DNA of 64,000 nucleotides. Origin: Asticcacaulis currens (GTDB lineage Bacteria > Pseudomonadota > Alphaproteobacteria > Caulobacterales > Caulobacteraceae). The stretch spans positions 62,001 through 126,000 of the forward strand of contig NZ_JAQQKW010000008.1 of NCBI RefSeq assembly GCF_028550395.1. Direction: 5' to 3'. Numbering within the stretch: the first letter of the stretch is position 1; every line of letters starts with the position of its first letter. The translations under genes were made by a program, and so were the position numbers. A model generated the notes under the pieces. The model saw nothing but the letters and a program-made list of their open reading frames with translations, ran no database searches and had not been told where the DNA came from. Below, in pieces: positions 8,481 to 16,561 of this stretch.

Positions 8481-9122
8481 ATGCGCAAGATTTTCGGCTT
8501 TCACGACACCTCGGAAACCCTCAGTGCCATGCTGACCCACACGGTGGGCCGCATTGAGGGGCAGCATACGACGCTGCGGGAACTGATCGACATGATGGGC
8601 GAGCAGGGGCTGCTGCTGCTGTGTGTGCTGCTGTGCCTGCCGTTTCTGATCCCCGTGTCCGTACCGGGCATTTCCATCCCGTTCAGCGCCGCCATCATCC
8701 TGATTGCGGTGGCCATCCTTTTCAACCGCCTGCCGTGGCTGCCGGAAAAGATACTGGACCGTGAGATCGAGACGGCGAAGCTGGTGCCGGTGCTGCAACG
8801 CGGCGTGGGTGTGGTGTCGAAGATCGACCGCTTCGTCAAACCCCGCCTTTTGAGGCTGACCAGCGGGGCGGTGTCGAACCGCGTCAATGCGCTGGTTCTG
8901 ATTCATGCGGCGGGGATCATGATGCTGCCTCTGGGGATTATCCCCTTTTCCAACACCTTGCCGGCGGTGGCAATTCTGCTGACGGCGGTCGGCATGATCC
9001 AGCGCGATGGCCTGTTTGTGCTGCTGGGGCAGGTGTTTGCGCTGGCGGCCACGCTGTATGTTGGCGGCATTGTCTATGGCGCCTTTGCTGCCGGGCGCGG
9101 CCTTAACTCAGTCCTCGGCTGA
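8481..9122 (+). CDS. ExoD-family integral membrane protein
   Basis: A 213-residue protein matching the exopolysaccharide-synthesis ExoD family by its layout: a short N-terminus (TLRELIDMMGEQG), a Leu/Cys-rich membrane segment (LLLLCVLLCLPFLIPV) with PVSVPGISIPFSA, and at least two more hydrophobic segments toward the C-terminus. In rhizobia exoD mutants are affected in polysaccharide and alkali tolerance, but the biochemical role is unknown. The ATG at 8481 (MRKIFGF) is preferred; an upstream ATG at 8457 falls in repeat-flanking sequence. Its 3' end overlaps the convergent bpt gene by 15 bases. Confidence 0.8.
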   Translation: MRKIFGFHDTSETLSAMLTHTVGRIEGQHTTLRELIDMMGEQGLLLLCVLLCLPFLIPVSVPGISIPFSAAIILIAVAILFNRLPWLPEKILDREIETAKLVPVLQRGVGVVSKIDRFVKPRLLRLTSGAVSNRVNALVLIHAAGIMMLPLGIIPFSNTLPAVAILLTAVGMIQRDGLFVLLGQVFALAATLYVGGIVYGAFAAGRGLNSVLG

Positions 9123-9857
9123 CCCTGCATCCGTCAGATCGGGATCAATCTCGGTCCAGCCGAAATCGGTCAGGGCCTCCAGCGGCTTGTAGCGCGCCTT
9201 ATAGTCCATCTTGGGCGAGCCCTTCACCCAGTAGCCGAGATAGACATAGGCATAGCCCGCGCGCTGCGCCTGATCTATGTGGTCCAGAATGACAAAGCGG
9301 CCCAGCGAGCGGTTCATCAGGTCCGGATCGTAGAAGCTATAGACCAGCGACAGGCCGTCGTTGAGCGCATCGACCAGCACGCAGCCGATCAGTTGCCCGT
9401 CCAGCCGGTATTCGATGATGTGGGTACGCACCAGCGTGTCTTCGACCATGGCCACCAGATCGGGCCAGGTCATGTCCATCATGCCGCCGTCGGGGTGGCG
9501 CACCTTGAGATATTTCTGTAGCAGGTCGTACTGCTCGCGCGTCGCCTCGGCCTCGCGGAAATGCCGCGTCAGACCGGCATTGCGCTTCAGGATGCGCTTG
9601 TCCGTGCGGTTGTGCTGATAGTCATGTACGGGGATGCGCACCGACTGACAGGCGCGGCAGGCGGGGCAGGCCGGGCGGTAGGCGATGTTCTGAGAGCGAC
9701 GGAAGCCGATGGCCGACAACTGATCATTGACATTGATGGCTTCGAGGGGGGGCAGGTGCACAAACACCTTCCGCTCCTCCTGACCCTCCAGATACGGGCA
9801 GGGGCCAGGAATGGTCAGATAGTATCTGAGCTTTCGTCCCGGAAAATGCTCGCTCAT
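9108..9857 (-). CDS. bpt: Aspartate/glutamate leucyltransferase (N-end rule)
   Basis: A 249-residue aminoacyl-tRNA-protein transferase of the ATE/Bpt family, which adds Leu (or Arg in some members) to N-terminal Asp or Glu so that ClpS/ClpAP can degrade the protein. Visible features are GPCPYLEGQEERKVF near residue 19, the Cys pair in CPACRACQSVRIPV near 63, and LGYWVKGSPKMDYKARYKPLE near 215 in the GNAT-like half. Length and motifs are typical. It reads toward exoD, and motB lies upstream on the same strand 48 bases away. Confidence 0.92.
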   Translation of the reverse strand: MSEHFPGRKLRYYLTIPGPCPYLEGQEERKVFVHLPPLEAINVNDQLSAIGFRRSQNIAYRPACPACRACQSVRIPVHDYQHNRTDKRILKRNAGLTRHFREAEATREQYDLLQKYLKVRHPDGGMMDMTWPDLVAMVEDTLVRTHIIEYRLDGQLIGCVLVDALNDGLSLVYSFYDPDLMNRSLGRFVILDHIDQAQRAGYAYVYLGYWVKGSPKMDYKARYKPLEALTDFGWTEIDPDLTDAGSAED

Positions 9858-9905
9858 GGGAGGGTGCCTGATCTGATTACCGGCTTATCAGACCCCATTT
9901 TTACC

Positions 9906-10808
9906 TCAAAGAGAAGGGTTTTCTGGGAGAACAGGGGCTTCGCGCAGCAGAATAATGGCGATGCGGCGATTTCCGGCCAGGGTGGGGTCATCCGGATACA
10001 GAGGTTCCTTTGCCGCCTTGCCCGAAACCTGCGCGATGCGGTCCTGATCGACGCCGGCCCCTTGCAGCACCTGACGCGAGGCATCGGCGCGATCTGCCGA
10101 CAGTTTCCAGTCCTTGTCGGATTGCCCCGCGCCGGGGGTGCCGGTCGTGTGGCCGGTGATGGAGATACGATTTGGCAACTGATTGACGACCTTGGCCACG
10201 GCGCGCAGCAGCAGGCGGGCCCGGTCATTGGGCTGGGTGGAGTTGGCGTTGAACATGGCGCGCCCCTCCTGATCAATCAACTGGATGCGCAACCCTTCCG
10301 GCGTCTGATCGACAAGGATGTTTTTCGACAGTTCGGCCAGTTCGGGCATGTCCTGAAGCGCCTGACGCAGCGATTCGGCGGCCGAGCGGAACGAGGCCTC
10401 TTCGCGCTTTTGCAATTCTTCGCGCAGTTCCTCTTCGGTGTTCTGCGACAGGTCGGCGGCTTTTTTGGAGGAACCGTCGCGGTCCTGTACATCCGGGGCT
10501 TCGGGGGCCATCTGCTCGATAAAGGCCATTGCGCCTTCCTGTTTGACGCCGTCGCGCCCAATCGCGGTGCCCGCCAGAATCCCGCCGGAGCCGGAGGTGG
10601 TCTGAGACACGCTGGCCGGGGCGAAATAGTCGGCAACGCCCTTCTTCTGTTCGGGGGATGTGGTGTTGATCAGCCACATCAGCAGGAAGAAGGCCATCAT
10701 GGCGGTCACGAAGTCGGCATAGGCGACCTTCCACGCGCCGCCGTGGTGTCCGCCGCCGACGACCTTCTTGACTTTCTTGATGACAACGGGGGCGTCGCGA
10801 CTGGCCAT
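9906..10808 (-). CDS. motB: Flagellar motor stator protein MotB
   Basis: A 300-residue stator subunit. The start (VIKKVKKV...HHGGAWKVAYADF) is typical, with the proton-carrying Asp at residue 32 in YADFVTAMMAFFLLMWL, the single membrane helix. A linker rich in Glu and Lys leads to an OmpA-like peptidoglycan-binding domain from about residue 170 (FNANSTQPN, ITGHTTGTPG, LSADRADASRQVL). motA is not adjacent. The organism is therefore probably flagellated. A TM-plus-OmpA layout also occurs in other proteins, but the N-terminal motif is specific for MotB. Confidence 0.95.
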   Translation of the reverse strand: MASRDAPVVIKKVKKVVGGGHHGGAWKVAYADFVTAMMAFFLLMWLINTTSPEQKKGVADYFAPASVSQTTSGSGGILAGTAIGRDGVKQEGAMAFIEQMAPEAPDVQDRDGSSKKAADLSQNTEEELREELQKREEASFRSAAESLRQALQDMPELAELSKNILVDQTPEGLRIQLIDQEGRAMFNANSTQPNDRARLLLRAVAKVVNQLPNRISITGHTTGTPGAGQSDKDWKLSADRADASRQVLQGAGVDQDRIAQVSGKAAKEPLYPDDPTLAGNRRIAIILLREAPVLPENPSL

Positions 10809-10891
10809 ACGAACTCCGGTAGTTCATCAATCTATCGGTCATTAATCTTAACAGGCGGTTGAAGCCGCCCGTTTTGAAGCGGTTTCCGCGA

Positions 10892-10918
10892 TTGACCCCC
10901 GCAGGCTTTTGGGGTCAA
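10892..10918. other. Hairpin in the motB / flavin reductase divergent gap
   Basis: TTGACCCC (10892-10899) and GGGGTCAA (10911-10918) form a perfect 8-bp inverted repeat 33 bases before the flavin reductase start. It may be an operator or a leader hairpin; no T tract follows. Confidence 0.4.
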
Positions 10919-10951
10919 AGGAGGGGGTATTCCTGTTGCCATGAGGTTCCG

Positions 10952-11461
10952 TTGAGCGACCCTGATCGTCTGGCCTATCGTCACGCCCTGGGCACCTTTG
11001 CCACCGGCGTGGCAGTCGTCACCATTCCCGTGGTGGACCGCGAAAGCCACCCGTGCGTCATGGGGCTGACCATCAACTCGTTCGCCTCGGTGTCGCTGGA
11101 GCCGAAGCTGATTCTGTGGTCGCTGGACCTCAAATCGGAGCGCTATGCCCTGTTTGCCGAAGCGCAGAGTTTTGGGATCAATATCCTCAGCGCGGCGCAG
11201 CGTGATCTGTCCGACCGCTTCTTCCGTGAAAACCCCTATTGCCGCGAAGCCGATGACCTGTCGTTTGCCGACGAACCGCTGCGTTTGAAAGCGGCGCTGG
11301 CGTGGCTGAAATGCCGTCAGTACCAGACACAGGTGCTGGGCGATCATCTGGTGATCGTGGGTGAGGTCGAAGCCTTCGATCAGTCGGAAACCCATTTTGG
11401 CGACCACGGCCTGACCTATTTCCGTGGCCGCTATGGCCAGACCCACCCTTTACCCGTTTGA
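10952..11461 (+). CDS. Flavin reductase-like (split-barrel FMN-binding) protein
   Basis: A 169-residue protein of the Flavin_Reduct/HpaC type, which reduces FMN or FAD with NAD(P)H, usually for a partner monooxygenase. It begins DRLAYRHALGTFATGVAVVT, followed by GLTINSFASVSLEPKL (flavin-binding strand) and the C-terminal HLVIVGEVEAF...YFRGRYG. No monooxygenase partner is nearby. The TTG at 10952 fits the family N-terminus; the frame is open upstream through the hairpin but reads poorly. Its stop overlaps a TTG of the next gene, whose better start is the ATG at 11470. Confidence 0.87.
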   Translation: MSDPDRLAYRHALGTFATGVAVVTIPVVDRESHPCVMGLTINSFASVSLEPKLILWSLDLKSERYALFAEAQSFGINILSAAQRDLSDRFFRENPYCREADDLSFADEPLRLKAALAWLKCRQYQTQVLGDHLVIVGEVEAFDQSETHFGDHGLTYFRGRYGQTHPLPV

Positions 11462-11469
11462 GGCATTTC

Positions 11470-12333
11470 ATGCGTATCGTATTTGCAGGTCTGGGCGTCA
11501 TGGGTGCCCCTATGGCCGGTCATCTGTTGAAGGCCGGTTTCGAAGTTGTGGGCTTCAACCGCTCGGTGGATAAGGCGATGGCGTGGGGCGAGGCGCACCG
11601 TGCGGCCTTTGCCACCGACTTTGAAGAGGCCGTGGAAAATGCCGAGGTGCTGGTCCTCTGCGTCGGGCGCGATGACGATGTGCGCGATCTGGTGACGCGG
11701 GCGGCGGAGCGCATGGCGGCGGGTAGTCTGATCATCGACCACACGACGACTTCGGCCCGACTGGCACGTGAGCTTTCGGTCCTATGTGCTGGGAAAGGTT
11801 TGTATTTTGCCGATGCGCCAGTGTCCGGAGGACAGGCGGGGGCTGTCAATGGGGCCTTGTCGGTCATGGTCGGGTGCGAAGAGTCGCAACTGGCCCGCGT
11901 GCGCGCGGTGACCCTGCCCTATACCAAATCTCTGACCCGGATCGGCGAGGCGGGTGCCGGCCAGACGGCCAAGATGTGCAACCAGATCGCCATTGCCGGG
12001 GCGGTGCAGGGCATTGCCGAGGCGCTGCATTTTGCCAAATGCGCCGATATTGACCCGGAGCTGGTGTTTCAGGCCATTTCGCAGGGTGCGGCGGGGTCGT
12101 GGCAGATGTCGAACCGCTGGGCGACCATGGCTGAGGGCAAATACGACTTCGGCTTTGCCGTGGACTGGATGCGCAAGGATCTGGGGATTGCGCTTGATGA
12201 GGCGCGCTCAAACGGCGCACACTTAAGCGTCGCCGCCCTGGTCGATCAGTTCTATTCCGAAGTGCAGGCCATGGGCGGCCAGCGCTGGGACACCTCATCG
12301 CTGCACGCGCGTCTGGAGGCGCGGCGGAAGTAA
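11470..12333 (+). CDS. NAD(P)-dependent beta-hydroxyacid dehydrogenase family protein
   Basis: A 287-residue member of the 3-hydroxyisobutyrate dehydrogenase / 6-phosphogluconate dehydrogenase superfamily. The Rossmann motif GLGVMGAPMAGHLLKAG is at 6-22, the substrate loop DAPVSGGQAGA near 117, and the catalytic Lys lies in GQTAKMCNQ near 165. Family members oxidise beta-hydroxyacids such as 3-hydroxyisobutyrate, tartronate semialdehyde or glyoxylate-type substrates; the exact substrate cannot be read here. Start ATG 11470 (MRIVFAGLG). The gene ends 7 bases before the left inverted repeat of the nuclease cassette. Confidence 0.88.
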   Translation: MRIVFAGLGVMGAPMAGHLLKAGFEVVGFNRSVDKAMAWGEAHRAAFATDFEEAVENAEVLVLCVGRDDDVRDLVTRAAERMAAGSLIIDHTTTSARLARELSVLCAGKGLYFADAPVSGGQAGAVNGALSVMVGCEESQLARVRAVTLPYTKSLTRIGEAGAGQTAKMCNQIAIAGAVQGIAEALHFAKCADIDPELVFQAISQGAAGSWQMSNRWATMAEGKYDFGFAVDWMRKDLGIALDEARSNGAHLSVAALVDQFYSEVQAMGGQRWDTSSLHARLEARRK

Positions 12334-12340
12334 GGCAGTG

Positions 12341-12808
12341 TCTCCACAGATGGCCACAGATGAACACAGATAGGTCGTGCCTGTGGTTGGGGAAGGGGGG
12401 ATTATGACAGACAGGGACGCACAAACCTATACAATCATTGGAGCCGCGATGGAGGTGCATAGCACCCTTGGCCATGGCTTTCTGGAATCGGTTTATCAGG
12501 AAGCCTTGGCTTTGGAATTTGCAGACCGGAATATAGCTGCGCTGCGTGAAGCGCATTTGCCAGTTCGTTACAAAACCACCGTTCTATCCTGTGGATTCCG
12601 CGTTGATTTTATCTGCTTTGAAAGCGTGCTTGTTGAGCTGAAAGCAACCGCAGCCATAGGTAAGGTTGATGAAGCGCAGGTCCTCAACTATCTGCGTGCG
12701 TCGAATCTGAAAAAGGCGTTGCTGTTAAATTTTGGGGGAATCCGGTTGGAACACAGACGCCTTATTTTGTAACGTTTATCTGTGTTCATCTGTGGCCATC
12801 TGTGGAGA
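12341..12808. mobile_element. GxxExxY nuclease cassette bounded by perfect 32-bp inverted repeats
   Basis: The left repeat 12341-12372 (starts tctccacagatggccacaga) and the right repeat 12777-12808 (ends ggccatctgtggaga) are exact reverse complements over 32 bases. Each contains three tandem units of about 10 bp with CACAGAT cores. The only cargo is the gene at 12404-12772. The element fits exactly between the stop of the dehydrogenase gene (12333) and the stop of convergent hemB (12811). The cargo is visibly less GC-rich than its neighbours, suggesting acquisition. There is no transposase. Confidence 0.75.
12404..12772 (+). CDS. GxxExxY-family protein, predicted PD-(D/E)XK nuclease fold
   Basis: A 122-residue protein. 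The family motif GFLESVY is at residues 25-31, preceded by [15 protein letters not shown]. An Asp in RVDF (68) followed by ELK (78-80) gives the E...D...ExK arrangement of PD-(D/E)XK nucleases, to which this family is assigned by similarity (PDDEXK_3); no activity is proven for it that I know of. Start ATG 12404 follows GGAAGGGGGG at 12391-12400; a GTG at 12377 is in frame but less likely. It lies inside perfect 32-bp inverted repeats and has lower GC and different codon use from its neighbours, consistent with lateral transfer. Confidence 0.88.
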   Translation: MTDRDAQTYTIIGAAMEVHSTLGHGFLESVYQEALALEFADRNIAALREAHLPVRYKTTVLSCGFRVDFICFESVLVELKATAAIGKVDEAQVLNYLRASNLKKALLLNFGGIRLEHRRLIL

Positions 12809-12810
12809 AC

Positions 12811-13812
12811 CTATCCCTTCAGCTTCTCCGCCACGTATTTGGCAAAATAGGTCAGCACCCCCGATGCGCCGGCCCGTTTGAAGGCCAGCAGCGTCTCGAA
12901 CACGCCCTTGTCGTGGTCCATGAAGCCGGCATTCACCGCCGCCTTGATCATCGCGTATTCGCCCGACACCTGATAGACGAAAGTCGGCACGCGGAAGGTC
13001 TCCGACACGCGCTGCACGATGTCGAGATAGGGCAGGCCGGGCTTCACCATAACCATGTCGGCGCTTTCCTGAAGGTCCATGGCGACTTCGCGCAAGGCCT
13101 CATCCGTATTGGCGCTGTCCATCTGATAGGTCTTCTTGTCGCCTTTCAGCGCCGAGGTGCCGACCGCGTCGCGGAACGGGCCGTAGAAGGCCGAGGCGTA
13201 TTTGGCGGCGTAGGACAGGATCAGCTTGTCGGTCAGGCCCTGTGCCTCCAGCGCCTTGCGAATCTCGCCGATTCGTCCGTCCATCATGTCCGAGGGGGCG
13301 AGCACATCGGCGCCGGCCTCGGCCTGCACGAGCGCCTGCCGGGTGAGAATCTCGATGGTTTTCTCGTTGTGAATTTTGCCGTCGCAGAGAATGCCGTCGT
13401 GGCCATGCGAGGTGAAGGGATCGAGCGCCACATCGACGATCAGGCCTATCTCCGGCACGGCCGATTTGATGGCGCGACAGGTGCGGGCGATCAGGCCGTC
13501 GGTGTCATAGGCGGCCGTCGCGTCATCATTGCGCAGCGACGGGTCGATATTGGGAAACAGGGCCAGAGCCGGTATACCCAGCGCATGGGCTTCCCTGGCT
13601 TCCCTGACCGCTTCGGCAATGCTCAGTCGATCGACGCCTTCGAGCGAGCGGATGGGGTCACGCGCCATGTCCTTGTCGTGCACAAAGATCGGCCAGATCA
13701 GGTCCGCCACGGTTAGGCGGTGTTCGGCCACCAGATCCCGCACCCAGGCCGATTGGCGCAGACGGCGTGGGCGGGACAAAGGGTAGGCACCGACAAGGGG
13801 GGAGAAGGTCAT
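12811..13812 (-). CDS. hemB: Delta-aminolevulinic acid dehydratase (porphobilinogen synthase)
   Basis: A 333-residue enzyme that condenses two ALA molecules to porphobilinogen. The Schiff-base lysines lie in SYAAKYASAFYGPF near 205 and VMVKPGLPYLDI near 260. The metal site reads DVALDPFTSHGHDG, the Asp-rich version, so the enzyme should use Mg/K rather than zinc through cysteines. hemA lies about 900 bases away on the other strand. The stop codon is only two bases from the right repeat of the nuclease cassette, so the 3' untranslated region contains that repeat. Confidence 0.97.
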   Translation of the reverse strand: MTFSPLVGAYPLSRPRRLRQSAWVRDLVAEHRLTVADLIWPIFVHDKDMARDPIRSLEGVDRLSIAEAVREAREAHALGIPALALFPNIDPSLRNDDATAAYDTDGLIARTCRAIKSAVPEIGLIVDVALDPFTSHGHDGILCDGKIHNEKTIEILTRQALVQAEAGADVLAPSDMMDGRIGEIRKALEAQGLTDKLILSYAAKYASAFYGPFRDAVGTSALKGDKKTYQMDSANTDEALREVAMDLQESADMVMVKPGLPYLDIVQRVSETFRVPTFVYQVSGEYAMIKAAVNAGFMDHDKGVFETLLAFKRAGASGVLTYFAKYVAEKLKG

Positions 13813-13878
13813 GGAAGCACCCCGTTCAAACGCATCGCCCGGCGCGACGCGTAATTACCAGATCAACGGGGCAGGGGC

Positions 13879-14424
13879 TTACGCCGTTCTGAAGCGTTTG
13901 CCAATCGGCTTGTGATTGTTGAGCTTCAGAACGCCGTTCACAGACGTGGCCAGAATCCATACGGTGGCCATGAAAGTCAGCAGAGCCGAAATCACATAGC
14001 CCGAAGAGACGCCGAGTATGGTCGAAACCGGGATGCTGGAAATATCGAGGTCGCTGAGATCGAGGTCGATTCGTCGCCAGTCGGAGATGTCGTATTGCGA
14101 CCAGATGAGATTGGCCAGCGTCCAGGTCAGCACCACAGTACAGATGACCGCGATAAAGGTCGCCATGCCCCAGAGTGCAAAAACCGCCCAGAAGTGTTTG
14201 ATCTGATAGCGAAAATGCGTCTGAATATAGGAGGTGCAGTTGTTCTTGCGCAGATAGGCCAGCGCCGCACCGATCAGGGCTGTGATGCCCAGTGAAAACG
14301 GGCTGACGAACAACAGGCCATAGACGACATAGGCCAGATTGCGCTCATCTTCCTCGCAGGCGACGCTGCCGGAGGGGCCGCTAAAGGCAGTATCGGCGAC
14401 GGCTTTGGACGGCGAAGCATTCAT
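13879..14424 (-). CDS. Multi-pass membrane protein of DUF4870/Tic20-like type
   Basis: A 181-residue protein with four likely membrane segments: YVVYGLLFVSPFSLGITALIGAALAYL (about 32-58), FWAVFALWGMATFIAVICTVVLTW (82-105) and two in the C-terminal third. The pattern of a helix pair followed by Y..THFRYQIKHFW is typical of the DUF4870 group, whose function is unknown. It lies upstream of hemB on the same strand with a 66-base gap and may be cotranscribed with it. Confidence 0.75.
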   Translation of the reverse strand: MNASPSKAVADTAFSGPSGSVACEEDERNLAYVVYGLLFVSPFSLGITALIGAALAYLRKNNCTSYIQTHFRYQIKHFWAVFALWGMATFIAVICTVVLTWTLANLIWSQYDISDWRRIDLDLSDLDISSIPVSTILGVSSGYVISALLTFMATVWILATSVNGVLKLNNHKPIGKRFRTA

Positions 14425-14724
14425 GACCGGACCTTTGCTGGCTGTATTTAACAGAGCTCAAGAACGCCTATATTTGCAAAAAATTCATTATAATGCAAAC
14501 ACAGTTCGATTGTGCGGGTATGCGGGCGAAAAACAGGTGCGTCATTATGCGCCAGCCTCTTGTGCAGATTTGATGCGCCACGGGTCTGAACCTATGGCAT
14601 ATTGACACTGGTCACAGGCGGTACAACCCACTATACCGGCTATGGTCAAACAGGGCGTTGAGACCCTGACAACAACCCACCGAGGGCCCCGTTTCTCGTG
14701 CGGAAACAGGGTTAAGATAAGTAC
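14425..14724. other. 300-base divergent region between a membrane protein gene and hemA
   Basis: There is no gene. It should hold promoters for the minus-strand membrane protein and for hemA. It contains a spaced repeat TTTGCA...TGCAAA around 14475-14500 in an AT-rich patch, and an FNR/FixK-like box at 14602-14615. Confidence 0.6.
14602..14615 (+). promoter_or_regulatory. FNR/FixK-like box upstream of hemA
   Basis: TTGACACTGGTCAC matches the alphaproteobacterial FNR/FixK consensus TTGAC-N4-GTCAA in nine of ten fixed positions. It lies about 110 bases before the hemA start. Oxygen-responsive FnrL/FixK control of hemA is known in other alphaproteobacteria, so the site is plausible but unproven here. 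Confidence 0.5.
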
Positions 14725-15948
14725 ATGGATTACACCGCCGCATTCGAGGCCGCCATTGACGCCGTCCGCAAGGAGGGCCGTTACCGCGTTTTTGCCAATC
14801 TGAAGCGTCATCGCGGCGCCTTCCCGCGTGCCACCTGGCAGCGCGAGGACGGGAGCGAGCGCGACGTCACGGTCTGGTGTTCCAATGACTATCTGGGGCA
14901 GGGGCAGAACCCCGTGGTGATCGACGCCATGCAACGCGCCATTGACGAAGCCGGTTCGGGCTCCGGCGGCACGCGCAATATCTCCGGCACGACCTGGTAT
15001 CATAACGAACTTGAGGCCGAACTGGCCGATCTGCACCATAAGGAGGCCGCTCTGGTCTTCTCGTCGGGCTATGTCGCCAACGAGGCGACCCTGACGACCC
15101 TCTACAAAATTTTGCCGGGTCTGATCATCTTTTCGGATGCGCTGAACCACGCCTCGATGATTGCGGGTATCCGCAATGGCGGCGGGGCGCGTCACGTCTT
15201 CCGTCACAACGATCTGGCGCACCTCGAAGAACTGCTGGCGGCCGCGCCGGTCAATGCTCCGAAGCTCATCGCCTTTGAGTCGGTCTATTCGATGGATGGC
15301 GATATTGCCGACATCGCCGGCACCATCGCGCTGGCCAAGAAATACAATGCCCTGACCTATATTGACGAAGTGCACGCCGTGGGCCTCTACGGGGAGCGCG
15401 GGGCCGGTGTGGCCGAACGCGACGGCGTGATGGATCAGATCGACATTATCGAAGGCACGCTCGGTAAGGCCTTTGGCATGATGGGTGGCTATATTGCCGG
15501 TAAGGCCGCCATGTGCGACGCTATCCGCCTGTGGGCCTCGGGCTTCATCTTCACCACCTCGCTGCCCCCGGCGGTGATGGCGGGTGCGGCGGCCAGTGTG
15601 CGCTGGCTGAAAGCGCACAATGAGCGCCGCATCGCCCATCAGGAACGCGCTCAGACCTTGATGCGTCGGTTCCGTGAACTGGGTATCCCGGTCCTGCCGT
15701 CGGTCAGCCATATCGTGCCAGTGCTGGTCGGCAATCCGGTACATTGCAAGATGATTTCGGACATGCTGCTCAATGATTTCAATATCTATGTGCAGCCGAT
15801 CAACTACCCGACCGTGCCAAAGGGCACCGAGCGCCTGCGTTTCACGCCGTCACCGGACCATGACGACGATATGATGGATGAGCTGGTCAAGGCGATGGAC
15901 AAGCTGTGGAGCCACTGCAACGTGGCCCGTATGCCGGCGGTGGCCTGA
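14725..15948 (+). CDS. hemA: 5-aminolevulinate synthase
   Basis: A 407-residue PLP enzyme that condenses glycine and succinyl-CoA to ALA, the alphaproteobacterial (Shemin) route into haem. The start [23 protein letters not shown] is typical. [11 protein letters not shown] near 53, [13 protein letters not shown] near 80, the cofactor Asp in [15 protein letters not shown] near 215 and the Schiff-base Lys in [13 protein letters not shown] near 248 are all present. The length is normal. A TMP-free, 110-base leader contains an FNR/FixK-like site. The VOC gene starts 8 bases after the stop. Confidence 0.97.
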   Translation: MDYTAAFEAAIDAVRKEGRYRVFANLKRHRGAFPRATWQREDGSERDVTVWCSNDYLGQGQNPVVIDAMQRAIDEAGSGSGGTRNISGTTWYHNELEAELADLHHKEAALVFSSGYVANEATLTTLYKILPGLIIFSDALNHASMIAGIRNGGGARHVFRHNDLAHLEELLAAAPVNAPKLIAFESVYSMDGDIADIAGTIALAKKYNALTYIDEVHAVGLYGERGAGVAERDGVMDQIDIIEGTLGKAFGMMGGYIAGKAAMCDAIRLWASGFIFTTSLPPAVMAGAAASVRWLKAHNERRIAHQERAQTLMRRFRELGIPVLPSVSHIVPVLVGNPVHCKMISDMLLNDFNIYVQPINYPTVPKGTERLRFTPSPDHDDDMMDELVKAMDKLWSHCNVARMPAVA

Positions 15949-15955
15949 CAAGGGT

Positions 15956-16294
15956 ATGACCTTTCGCCTGTCGCATATCATCTATTTCACGGATAATATG
16001 GACGGCATGACCGTCTTCTATCGGGATGTTCTGGGGCTGCCTGTGGTGAAGGATGAAGACGGCTGGCGCGAACTGGATGCCGGCGCCTGTCGCATCGCCC
16101 TTCACGCCGGGGCCAAGGGCGAACCCAACGGCCATACGCCCAAGATCGCTTTTCACGTGGATGATGTAGTGGCGCTGCGCGAGTCGCTGATCACGCAGGG
16201 TGTGCCCATGGGCAAGCTGTGGGTGACGCCGGAGATCACCTTCTGTCAGGGGGCCGATCCCGACGGCAATGCCTTCAATATTTCGAGCCGCTGA
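15956..16294 (+). CDS. VOC (glyoxalase/bleomycin resistance fold) family protein
   Basis: A 112-residue single-copy VOC protein. It opens with LSHIIYFTDNMDGMTVFYRDVLGLPVV, the usual beta-alpha module, and ends with the second module containing PDGNAFNISSR. The fold covers glyoxalases, dioxygenases and antibiotic-binding proteins, so the substrate cannot be predicted. Metal ligands are suggested by His7 and the late Gln/Glu positions but are not certain. It starts 8 bases after hemA and is probably cotranscribed. Confidence 0.82.
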   Translation: MTFRLSHIIYFTDNMDGMTVFYRDVLGLPVVKDEDGWRELDAGACRIALHAGAKGEPNGHTPKIAFHVDDVVALRESLITQGVPMGKLWVTPEITFCQGADPDGNAFNISSR

Positions 16295-16310
16295 GGGCTA
16301 AGGCTAAGAC

Positions 16311-16326
16311 TTGCCGAAAGCGGCAA
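16311..16326. other. Hairpin upstream of the toxin-antitoxin pair
   Basis: TTGCCG-aaag-CGGCAA is a perfect 6-bp inverted repeat, 20 bases before the antitoxin ATG. It may be an autoregulatory operator for the antitoxin or the end of the hemA-VOC transcript. Confidence 0.4.
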
Positions 16327-16345
16327 TTGGACGTACCCTTTCTGT

Positions 16346-16561
16346 ATGAACGCTCTGTCCAAAATTGCGATCTCTGATCTGACGGTAGAGGAGCGCCTCG
16401 AACTGATCGAGGCGTTGTGGGATAGTCTTGAGGAAAAGGATGTCCCTGTTCCGGCGTGGCATATGGCCGAGCTTGAGCGACGGATGCAGACCTTCGAGCA
16501 GGACAAGGCCCGCTCCGTAAGTTGGGACGTGATCCGGGCCGAGCTTGAGCGCGACCTGTAG
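16346..16561 (+). CDS. Addiction-module antitoxin (unstable antitoxin family)
   Basis: A 71-residue acidic protein with ISDLTVEERLELIEALWDSL, the pattern of the addiction-module component family found upstream of RelE/ParE-type toxins. Antitoxins of this group bind the partner toxin and often their own promoter. The TAG stop shares one base with the GTG start of the toxin, giving tight coupling. It is coded directly after the hemA-VOC unit. Confidence 0.85.
   Translation: MNALSKIAISDLTVEERLELIEALWDSLEEKDVPVPAWHMAELERRMQTFEQDKARSVSWDVIRAELERDL

Noticed and set aside
14545-15744. 399-residue minus-strand open frame
   Set aside because: Antisense to hemA with no family features.
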